Below, piece after piece: positions 1-4,511 of a DNA stretch of 6,709 nt (positions are counted from its first letter, which is position 1; the number at the start of each line of letters is the position of its first letter). A model generated the notes under the pieces. The model was not told the origin of the DNA, made no database searches, and worked only from the letters and a program-made list of their open reading frames with translations. Source of the DNA: Phoenicibacter congonensis (GTDB lineage: Bacteria > Actinomycetota > Coriobacteriia > Coriobacteriales > Eggerthellaceae); NCBI GenBank assembly GCA_030530045.1, contig JAUMVS010000051.1, positions 1-6,709 of the forward strand, read 5' to 3'. The position numbers and the translations under genes were made by a program.

Positions 1-107
1 GGAGCGCGAAGCGCGTATTGTTCGCGGTGTATGTGGCGCATCGGAAAACGAATCTGAGTTCCAGATGAATGCGCGGCAGTCTTCATTCGCCGTCGATCAT
101 CGTCCCC
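1..107. repeat. Partial palindromic repeat element (right half), copy related to 1090-1197
   Basis: This stretch aligns end to end with positions 1090-1197. I count about 12 mismatches and one single-base gap over roughly 110 bases, so about 88% identity. It begins with the same GGAGCGCGAAGCGCG block and ends with the degenerate 12-base copy of the 13-mer (ATCATCGTCCCC at 96-107). The left half of the element lies outside the window, so its palindromic partner cannot be seen. It sits 15 bases beyond the stop codon of the minus-strand flavodoxin gene. No coding signal is seen. The family assignment is by comparison inside this window only. Confidence 0.8.
96..107. repeat. 13-mer intergenic repeat, degenerate copy 1
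   Basis: ATCATCGTCCCC is the 13-mer ACTCATCGTCCCC lacking the second base. It is followed by ATTG and, nine bases on, by CAAG. It lies just downstream of the minus-strand flavodoxin gene. Confidence 0.75.
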
Positions 108-122
108 ATTGTGCATCAAGCA

Positions 123-758
123 TTACAGCTGCAGCGAGTCAATCCATTCGTCAATTTCCACACCTGAAACTCCAGATTGAAAGCGCTTGCCTTCAAGCCA
201 AGTTCCAGTGTTGTTCATAGCCTGAAGATTTTTTGCGCTCTCTCCAAGGCCGGAAGAAGATGATGTGCAGAAAGGAATAATCGTCTTGCCAGTGAAATCG
301 TTGCCCTTTATGAACGCGTCGAGCGGCCACGCAGCTATTCCCCACCAAATCGGGTAGCCAATGTAGACAGTGTCGTAATTCTCAAAATTGTCGGGCGTAG
401 TTTGCTCGAGCAAGCACTCTCTCAGCGAAGCGTCGTCGTGCTCCTTAGAGACCCGCGAGTCGGGATTGTTGTAGTTGAGGTCATCCGCAGTGTAATTTGG
501 ATTTGGCACGACCTCAAATAAATCTGCATCAGCGCGAGATGCGATTTCCTTAGCAACATCTTGCGTCGAACCTGTCGCCGAATAATAAACTACGAGCGTT
601 TTCTTCATCGTCGCACCTCCTTCGTTGTTCGTAGCGGAATTCTCCGAAACCGCGCCTCTGTCCGTTTGTCCTGTGCACCCCGCAAGCACAAGAAAAGCGA
701 CTACTAGCACTGTCACAGAAATTACGCTAATAAACTCAAAACTCCTCAACTTCTTCAT
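123..758 (-). CDS. Flavodoxin-domain lipoprotein
   Basis: Predicted FMN-binding electron carrier or flavodoxin-like reductase, apparently anchored to the outer face of the membrane. Numbering from the ATG at 764, residues 4-7 are basic, about 10-27 are hydrophobic, and LAGC at 27-30 is a lipobox with Cys30 as the lipidation site. A Ser/Thr/Asn-rich linker follows to about residue 52. The flavodoxin domain runs from 53 to 213: a beta strand then SATGSTQ (62-68, phosphate-binding loop), GYPIWWG (136-142) and a TSSSSGLG loop (168-174), all typical of the short flavodoxin_4-type family. GAGGAG directly abuts the ATG at 764 but lies 6 bases before the ATG at 758, so 758 is the better start. An internal ATG at 608 has an even stronger ribosome site (separate entry). 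The electron partner is unknown, and no redox partner gene is adjacent. The gene is bracketed by two copies of the 13-mer repeat. Confidence 0.88.
   Translation of the reverse strand: MKKLRSFEFISVISVTVLVVAFLVLAGCTGQTDRGAVSENSATNNEGGATMKKTLVVYYSATGSTQDVAKEIASRADADLFEVVPNPNYTADDLNYNNPDSRVSKEHDDASLRECLLEQTTPDNFENYDTVYIGYPIWWGIAAWPLDAFIKGNDFTGKTIIPFCTSSSSGLGESAKNLQAMNNTGTWLEGKRFQSGVSGVEIDEWIDSLQL
606..622 (-). promoter_or_regulatory. Strong internal ribosome binding site and ATG at the flavodoxin domain boundary
   Basis: On the minus strand AAGGAGGTG (622-614) is followed by CGACG and an in-frame ATG (608-606). The AGGAGG core stands 7 bases from the ATG, an ideal distance. That ATG encodes Met53 of the lipoprotein numbering, exactly where the flavodoxin fold begins (MKKTLVVYYSATGSTQ). 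Translation from here would give a complete 161-residue soluble flavodoxin with no signal peptide. That the site is used is inference. Confidence 0.6.
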
Positions 759-779
759 CTTCATCTCCTCTCAAAAACA

Positions 780-792
780 ACTCATCGTCCCC
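780..792. repeat. 13-mer intergenic repeat, copy 2
   Basis: Exact ACTCATCGTCCCC. It lies 15 bases upstream of the first flavodoxin ATG, so on the minus strand GGGGACGATGAGT would be part of that gene's leader if transcription starts further upstream. It forms the left border of the repeat unit ending at 1002. Confidence 0.85.
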
Positions 793-874
793 TTTTTACA
801 TTGCAAGAACACTAACCGCTAGCAGGTAAAACAAGCGTGAGCGAAAACGAAACTGGGCTAGCAGATTTGGTCGA

Positions 875-913
875 AAAAGAATTTCGCTAGCCTTCGTGCT
901 GCGGAATTCTTTT
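875..913. repeat. Hairpin with 13-bp arms
   Basis: AAAAGAATTTCGC (875-887) pairs with GCGGAATTCTTTT (901-913) across a 13-base loop. Twelve pairs are Watson-Crick and one is a G-T wobble. It lies inside repeat unit 1. A run of four T follows on the plus strand only as part of the arm, so a terminator role is doubtful. Confidence 0.65.
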
Positions 914-954
914 GCAGGCCAAAGATGCAGTCCAGGTTCGTTTGCAGCGTTGAG

Positions 955-983
955 GTTCCCGCTTCTCGTCAGAGAAGCGGAAC
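955..983. repeat. Near-perfect hairpin beside the 13-mer
   Basis: GTTCCCGCTTCTC (955-967) and GAGAAGCGGAAC (972-983) pair over 12 bp with one bulged C and a GTCA loop. There is no T tract on either strand, which argues against an intrinsic terminator. It ends 6 bases before the 13-mer at 990. Confidence 0.75.
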
Positions 984-989
984 GAAAAC

Positions 990-1002
990 ACTCATCGTCC
1001 CC
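990..1002. repeat. 13-mer intergenic repeat, copy 3
   Basis: Exact ACTCATCGTCCCC, continuing ATTT and then ATCAAGA at 1014-1020. It is shared as the border between repeat units 1 and 2. Confidence 0.85.
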
Positions 1003-1184
1003 ATTTAACAGGTATCAAGATGAAGACTGGCCGTGCGTTCGCGCCGAGGGTTAGTTCTCCGAGGGCGACGCGACCGGAAGCGAGCCCTGGGAGCGCGAAG
1101 CGCGTATTGCTCGCGGAGGATGTGGCGCCTCGGAAAACGAAACTAATTACCAAACGAATGCACGACAGTCTTCATTCGCCGTCG

Positions 1185-1197
1185 ACTCATCGTCCCC
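1185..1197. repeat. 13-mer intergenic repeat, copy 4
   Basis: Exact ACTCATCGTCCCC followed by ATTG. It lies 9 bases past the dehydrogenase stop codon and would be in the 3' end of that transcript as GGGGACGATGAGT. Confidence 0.85.
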
Positions 1198-1206
1198 ATT
1201 GCGCAG

Positions 1207-2373
1207 CTAGAGGCTTGCACGGAAAATCTCGATGATTTCTTCGCGCGAAAGTGGGTGATAGCCGCCTGTCATGACAAACGTGCTGTCGGCAAGTGCTTCA
1301 AGCATCGACTCATCGCAGCCAAGTTCCGTGATGTTCATCACGAGACCGATTTCGCGCATCCATTCTTCGAGCTTCTGCAAACCTGCGAGCGCAACTTCCT
1401 CATCGGTCGCATGGTTGAGGCGAACGTCCCAAACATTGCGAGCAAATCGCACGAATTTGTCAACGCCGAAGCGCATGATGTGCTTGTAGTAGGGCAGCGT
1501 CACTGCCGCGAGCGTCATGCCGTGCGTCGCGTCGGTGTGCGCCGAAATCGCCTGGCCGAGCATGTGAATCTCCCAGTCGGTCGGCTTGCCTTTGCTAACA
1601 AAAGTGTTGAGCGCCCATGTCGCATCCCACATGAGGTTGCTGCGTGCCTCGTAATTCTTAGGGTCGGCGACCGCGACTCGCGCCGAATTAATGACGCTGC
1701 GCATCAAACCCTCCATGATGTAGTCGCTCGCGCAATCGTCGTCGCCGCTGAAATATTGCTCCATGATGTGGTTCATGATGTCGTAAATGCCAGCAACCAT
1801 TTGATACTGAGGCACTGAGTAGGTAAATTCGGGGTTCATGACCGCGAACTTCGGGAAAACATCAACGCCGAAAACATGCCCGCTCTTGATTGCGGTTTCG
1901 TGATTACTAATGACGCTTCCGCCATTCATCTCCGACCCAGTGCCGACCATCGTGAGAACACTACCCACTGGAAGAATTTCGCAGTCGGGCTCTTCGAAAT
2001 CAACAAAATATTTCTGCCAAGGGTCTTCGTCACAATGAACAGAAATCGCGACTGCCTTCGCGCAATCCACACATGAACCGCCGCCAACTGCGAGCAAAAA
2101 GTCGACGTCATTATCTCTTGCAATCTGGATTCCATCGCGAAGTTTCTCGATTGTCGGGTTTGGCATAACGCCAGCATCCTCAACAACAGTTTTTCCAGCA
2201 TCGGAAAGCGCTTTTAAAACTTGCTCATAAATTCCATTTTTCTTGATTGAACCGCCGCCATAAATCAGCTGAACTTTGTCGCCATACTTCTTCAACTCTT
2301 CAGAAAGAGCGGCCATCGAGTCTTTACCAAAAATAATCTTCGTTGGATTCTCATAAACAAAATTGCCTAACAT
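1207..2373 (-). CDS. Iron-containing alcohol dehydrogenase, YqhD/butanol dehydrogenase type
   Basis: Predicted cytoplasmic NAD(P)H-dependent dehydrogenase that reduces aldehydes to alcohols. The 388-residue length matches YqhD and clostridial butanol dehydrogenases. YGGGSIKKNG (38-47) and GGGSCVDCAK (97-106) are the nucleotide-binding glycine motifs. GTGSEMN (144-150) is the family loop. Asp198, His202, His270 and His284 sit at the spacing of the metal ligands of the family (Asp-x3-His, then two histidines 14 apart), so metal binding looks intact. The ATG is preceded by AAAGGTGAG with AAAGG 6 bases away. It has its own canonical promoter at 2422-2450 and is divergent from a TetR regulator 153 bases away, which probably controls it. 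The substrate is unknown. Preference for NADPH is suggested by the likeness to YqhD but not shown. Confidence 0.95.
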   Translation of the reverse strand: MLGNFVYENPTKIIFGKDSMAALSEELKKYGDKVQLIYGGGSIKKNGIYEQVLKALSDAGKTVVEDAGVMPNPTIEKLRDGIQIARDNDVDFLLAVGGGSCVDCAKAVAISVHCDEDPWQKYFVDFEEPDCEILPVGSVLTMVGTGSEMNGGSVISNHETAIKSGHVFGVDVFPKFAVMNPEFTYSVPQYQMVAGIYDIMNHIMEQYFSGDDDCASDYIMEGLMRSVINSARVAVADPKNYEARSNLMWDATWALNTFVSKGKPTDWEIHMLGQAISAHTDATHGMTLAAVTLPYYKHIMRFGVDKFVRFARNVWDVRLNHATDEEVALAGLQKLEEWMREIGLVMNITELGCDESMLEALADSTFVMTGGYHPLSREEIIEIFRASL

Positions 2374-2421
2374 ATCTCACCTTTCGTTTAAGGAACACTG
2401 CGTTACTTACGCTTAGGATAT

Positions 2422-2450
2422 AAATTACACCTTGTTACTAAACTTGTCAA
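2422..2450 (-). promoter_or_regulatory. Sigma70-type promoter for the alcohol dehydrogenase gene
   Basis: On the minus strand TTGACA (2450-2445), a 17-base spacer, then TAATTT (2427-2422). The -35 is perfect and the spacing ideal. Transcription would begin roughly 40 bases before the ATG at 2373. Six-base inverted repeats CGCTTA (2410-2415) and TAAGCG (2455-2460) flank the promoter and are candidate regulator half-sites, though their distance is large for a single TetR dimer. Confidence 0.75.
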
Positions 2451-2488
2451 CAGTTAAGCGACAAAATGTTTCTAATTGTTTAAAGTTA

Positions 2489-2497
2489 TGGTATGCT
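2489..2497 (+). promoter_or_regulatory. Possible extended -10 promoter of the TetR gene
   Basis: TGGTATGCT matches the extended -10 form TGnTATnnT. The -35 region is poor (TTTCTA-like). Transcription would start about 20 bases before the TTG start. The area from 2462 to 2510 is AT-rich, as expected for a regulatory gap. Confidence 0.4.
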
Positions 2498-2513
2498 TAC
2501 TGTTAGATTAACC

Positions 2514-2518
2514 AGGAG
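2514..2518 (+). promoter_or_regulatory. Ribosome binding site that decides the TTG start of the TetR gene
   Basis: AGGAG ends 8 bases before the TTG at 2527. The next in-frame ATG (Met17, 2575) has no comparable site and would cut into the first helix of the DNA-binding domain. Confidence 0.75.
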
Positions 2519-2526
2519 ATAAAACA

Positions 2527-3174
2527 TTGGCAGAATTCATTAGAGCAAGATCAGAAGAGCAAAAAGCTGAGCGTATGGCCGAGATTAAGTCGGTCACGGA
2601 GCAGCTTTTCAAAGAGTACCCCTACCACGAAATCACACTTTCGACGATTGGTGAGAAGCTCGGATGGTCTCGCGCCAACCTTTACAAATATGTCTGCAGC
2701 AAGGAAGAAATTTTCTTACAGCTCACATCGGATGCGATGACTGCCTACTTCGAAGCACTTTTAAAAGCTTTCGCAAAAGCGAAGAATCTGACGATTGAAG
2801 ATGCCGCAAAAAAATGGGCAAATGTTTCAGCAAAGCATCGTGATTGGGCAATCTACGGTTCAATCCTGGTTTCGATTTTCGAGACAAATGTTACACTCGA
2901 GCGCCTGATTGAGTTCAAGCGCGGCTATTACTCAGGGCTCGATTCTCTTCGTGAGACCATCTCTCCTGTGATTGGAGTGACAGAGGAAAACTTCGAGAAA
3001 ATCTTCTACGCAATTCACTACCACGAAATGGGGCTTTCGGGCTTTTGCATGCTAAACCCAATTGCTCTCGAAGCCATGAAAACGCTCGGCGTCAAAACAA
3101 CTGGCCCAAACATTAAAAAAGAGATGGAAGCCTTCATCGCAATGTGCCTGAAGGAATATTCCACCCTAAAATAA
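2527..3174 (+). CDS. TetR-family transcriptional regulator
   Basis: Predicted one-component regulator of 215 residues, the usual TetR length. The N-terminal domain is about residues 12-62. Its helix-turn-helix lies at about 36-56 (ITLSTIGEKLGWSRANLYKY), with the family's typical ending NLYKYVCSKEEIF. The remainder is an all-helical ligand and dimerisation domain with aromatic residues (YYSGLDSL, YAIHYHEMGLSGF), whose ligand cannot be read from sequence. The start is TTG with AGGAG 8 bases upstream. It is divergent from the alcohol dehydrogenase gene, the common arrangement for a local repressor that also controls itself, and an aldehyde, alcohol or related stress compound is the natural guess for the inducer. 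The last base of its TAA stop codon is also the first base of a 13-mer repeat. Confidence 0.93.
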   Translation: MAEFIRARSEEQKAERMAEIKSVTEQLFKEYPYHEITLSTIGEKLGWSRANLYKYVCSKEEIFLQLTSDAMTAYFEALLKAFAKAKNLTIEDAAKKWANVSAKHRDWAIYGSILVSIFETNVTLERLIEFKRGYYSGLDSLRETISPVIGVTEENFEKIFYAIHYHEMGLSGFCMLNPIALEAMKTLGVKTTGPNIKKEMEAFIAMCLKEYSTLK

Positions 3175-3186
3175 CTCATCGTCCCC
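3174..3186. repeat. 13-mer intergenic repeat, copy 5
   Basis: Exact ACTCATCGTCCCC, followed by CTTTT. It overlaps the TetR stop codon by one base, so the repeat starts exactly where coding ends. Confidence 0.85.
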
Positions 3187-3236
3187 CTTTTCAGGCTTCC
3201 CCTCGTGGGCTATTTTCGCGTCTAAACTTCGTCTCG

Positions 3237-3271
3237 CAAAATCCACGACCCTCAAGGTCGCTAGGATTTTG
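3237..3271. repeat. Core hairpin of repeat unit 3
   Basis: CAAAATCC-A-CGACC (3237-3250) pairs with GGTCG-CTA-GGATTTTG (3256-3271) around a five-base loop: 13 pairs with a small asymmetric internal loop. A T5 run follows 9 bases later on the plus strand (3280-3284), so a weak terminator for the TetR gene is possible, but the gap is long for one. Confidence 0.7.
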
Positions 3272-3337
3272 CTCGCTCGTTTTTCCGCAAAACTAGCTCC
3301 GCGAGGAAAACCCTGACGATTTATGGATGTGCACACC

Positions 3338-3350
3338 ACTCATCGTCCCC
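3338..3350. repeat. 13-mer intergenic repeat, copy 6
   Basis: Exact ACTCATCGTCCCC, followed by TTTG and ATCAAGA at 3359-3365. It lies 44 bases beyond the metallophosphoesterase stop codon and is the last copy in the window. Confidence 0.85.
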
Positions 3351-3394
3351 TTTGTGTAATCAAGACGACAACTAAAAAATGTTGGAAGCGGGGG

Positions 3395-3913
3395 TTAGAG
3401 CAGGAGTCGATTCCCGTCGAGGTCGGAAATCCAGAGGTCGAGAACTTTTCCGTTGGAAATTTCTGCGAAAGCAAGAGTTTCGCCGAAGCGAGTGCGAGGG
3501 TAATTGAGAGCGCCAGGGCAAACTAGATAATTCGCTATGCTTGCGGGCACTTCTTTATCAATTTCTGGAACGTGAGTGTGACCGTGAACAGCCACAACTT
3601 CACCTTTAAAACTGTTGAATTCAGGAGTTTGCAAAAGCTGCTGAGTTAACGGAAGAATTTTGTGCGGGTAATGAGTGACGGCAAAAAGCACTCCGTCGAG
3701 CACGACTTGACCGAAGCGGTCGACCGACCTGCCATACTCGCGAAAATCATTATTGCCAAGAACGGCAGTCGTCGGCGCGATGCTTTGAACCGCGCGCAAA
3801 ACGTCGGGGCCGCAGATGTCGCCCGCAAAAACTATGTGGTCGCATTCAGCGAGCAACCACTCAGCTTTCGCAGGCAACAACCCGTGCGTGTCTGAAATGA
3901 TGCCGACTAGCAA
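3395..3913 (-). CDS. YfcE/MJ0936-type metallophosphoesterase
   Basis: Predicted cytoplasmic phosphodiesterase or phosphatase using two divalent metals. All metal-binding motifs of the family are present in order: DTH (Asp8, His10), GD (Asp32), GNND (53-56, Asn54 as ligand), His81 in THYPH, and HGHTH (110-114). The length of 172 residues matches YfcE-like enzymes, which lack extra domains. The start is TTG (3913-3911): it is the only plausible start, because the protein has no Met and the upstream nitroreductase stop codon is in the same frame 6 bases before. The ribosome site (AAAGAG) is weak, so translation may be coupled to the upstream gene. The physiological substrate is unknown. It is the second gene of a likely two-gene operon with the nitroreductase. 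Confidence 0.93.
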   Translation of the reverse strand: MLVGIISDTHGLLPAKAEWLLAECDHIVFAGDICGPDVLRAVQSIAPTTAVLGNNDFREYGRSVDRFGQVVLDGVLFAVTHYPHKILPLTQQLLQTPEFNSFKGEVVAVHGHTHVPEIDKEVPASIANYLVCPGALNYPRTRFGETLAFAEISNGKVLDLWISDLDGNRLLL

Positions 3914-3919
3914 GGCTCT

Positions 3920-4432
3920 TTATCGATAAACGACAGTCTCGGAAAGTGGCTTTCTCTTCTCATGGTTTGGAAGAGGGCCAGTGCCTTCCGCCGCATAGCC
4001 AAGGTCGAGAAGCATAAGAACTTCCTCATTTTCTGGCAAGCCGAGAGCTTCCTTTGCCTTTGCTGGGTCGAAGAAATTGAGCCAGCAATTGTCAACGCCT
4101 GCGTTAGTGGCTGCGAGCGACAAATGAGTTGCGACAATTGAAGCGTCCTCGACGCCCGAATCTCTTTCCTCGCCAGGGTAGACGAACACGTTTGTGGTGT
4201 CGAAAGTGACCGCAAGCACCGTTGGTGCGCCATAACGGCAAGGTGTGACCTCGTCGACAAGAGCTAGATCCTCAGGCGAAGTGAGCACGTAAATCTTGTG
4301 TTCCTGCAAATTTTTCGCAGTCGGAGCAAGGCGGCCAGCCTCTAAAATCTCTTCCAAAACCTCAGCTGGAACCTGTTTTTCGGAATACTTTTTGCAAGAA
4401 TAACGCTTTTTGATAACTTCAGAAAACTCCAT
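3920..4432 (-). CDS. Nitroreductase family protein, small FMN-binding type
   Basis: Predicted cytoplasmic FMN-dependent NAD(P)H oxidoreductase. The 170-residue length is that of the short nitroreductase group. RYSCKKY (10-16) is the phosphate-binding Arg/Ser segment of FMN. GRLAPTAKNLQ (33-43) is the second FMN contact, equivalent to the usual PSANNSQP motif. ATHLSLAATNAG (101-112) is the conserved helix, and GYAAEG (145-150) followed by KRKPLSE (159-165) is the C-terminal signature. AGGAGGTC stands 4 bases before the ATG (core to ATG 6 bases), a very strong ribosome site. It is followed after 6 bases by the metallophosphoesterase gene and is divergent from the macrodomain gene 79 bases away. 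Native substrates of this family (quinones, nitro compounds, flavins) cannot be told apart from the sequence. Confidence 0.93.
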   Translation of the reverse strand: MEFSEVIKKRYSCKKYSEKQVPAEVLEEILEAGRLAPTAKNLQEHKIYVLTSPEDLALVDEVTPCRYGAPTVLAVTFDTTNVFVYPGEERDSGVEDASIVATHLSLAATNAGVDNCWLNFFDPAKAKEALGLPENEEVLMLLDLGYAAEGTGPLPNHEKRKPLSETVVYR

Positions 4433-4511
4433 TTTCGACCTCCTAAAATTTGCATTACGATAACTTGAATAATAACGCCTGAACAGCGCAAACTGAAAGT
4501 AAAATTGAGTA
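4433..4511. promoter_or_regulatory. Divergent promoter region, nitroreductase and macrodomain genes
   Basis: These 79 AT-rich bases must drive both genes. For the plus strand, TTGCAT (4450-4455), 17 bases, TAACGC (4473-4478) is a weak candidate. For the minus strand, TATTAT-like sequence near 4470-4476 has only a poor -35. The macrodomain gene has no good ribosome site before its ATG (TTGAG close by and GAAAG 12 bases away). No convincing operator is seen. Confidence 0.4.

Larger units (their letters stand above)
780..1002. repeat. Intergenic repeat unit 1, hairpin-rich, bordered by direct 13-mers
   Basis: About 200 non-coding bases between two direct copies of the 13-mer (780-792 and 990-1002). 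The interior holds two good hairpins (875-913 and 955-983) and a weaker pairing of GGCTAGC with GCTAGCC (about 856-892) that competes with the first. It shares the 12-mer GAAAACGAAACT with unit 2 (843-854 and 1133-1144). I see no reading frame with a ribosome site, no tRNA and no clear promoter for the flavodoxin gene. Together with the next unit it fills the 442-base gap at 765-1206. Confidence 0.7.
990..1197. repeat. Intergenic repeat unit 2, long imperfect palindrome bordered by direct 13-mers
   Basis: Between direct copies of the 13-mer (990-1002 and 1185-1197) lies an imperfect palindrome of about 156 bases. The outer arms are 1020-1041 and 1155-1175 (ATGAAGACTG...GTTCG against its complement, with one bulge and a G-T wobble). 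A middle block pairs TTAGTT...CCGAGG (1051-1064) with CCTCGG...AACTAA (1128-1146). An inner block pairs GCGAGC (1080-1085) with GCTCGC (1109-1114), and the tip carries CGCG-AAG-CGCG (1094-1104). The right half is repeated at 1-107. The element ends 9 bases beyond the stop codon of the alcohol dehydrogenase gene. It could form a cruciform in DNA or a long hairpin in RNA. Confidence 0.8.
3174..3350. repeat. Intergenic repeat unit 3, imperfect palindrome bordered by direct 13-mers
   Basis: The 13-mers at 3174-3186 and 3338-3350 enclose an imperfect palindrome. Outer arms are 3191-3220 and 3285-3316 (CAGG...CCTCG...GGCTA.TTTT.GCG against its complement, with several bulges). The core is the strong hairpin at 3237-3271. 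Sequence identity to units 1 and 2 is low, but the plan (direct 13-mers around a palindrome) is the same. It fills most of the gap between the convergent TetR and metallophosphoesterase genes. No reading frame with a start signal is seen in 3175-3394. Confidence 0.75.

Noticed and set aside
604..612. TTCATCGTC near the internal flavodoxin ATG resembling the 13-mer
   Set aside because: Only about eight bases match, and the sequence is explained by the ATG codon and its ribosome site.
780..1197. CRISPR array suggested by regularly spaced direct repeats
   Set aside because: Repeats are only 13 bases, spacing is about 195-210 bases, the interiors are palindromic, and no cas gene is visible.
780..1197. 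GGGGA followed by ATGAGT in the minus-strand 13-mer read as a small-peptide start
   Set aside because: Frames from different copies stop after about 4 to 17 codons and share no peptide beyond Met-Ser, so the conservation is at the DNA or RNA level.
1020..1235. 71-codon plus-strand open frame starting with ATG
   Set aside because: It lies inside palindromic repeat unit 2 and runs into the end of the dehydrogenase gene on the other strand. There is no ribosome site and the composition follows the repeat.
1308..1315. ACTCATCG inside the alcohol dehydrogenase gene
   Set aside because: Shares only eight bases with the 13-mer, lacks GTCCCC and lies in well conserved coding sequence, so chance.
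1255..1818. 187-codon plus-strand open frame opposite the alcohol dehydrogenase
   Set aside because: Antisense shadow of a clearly identified gene, with no recognisable domain and no start signal.
96..3350. Integron cassette array with attC-like sites
   Set aside because: Genes between the repeats point in both directions, the 13-mers are direct repeats lacking the attC core forms, and no integrase is visible. Weakly reminiscent only.
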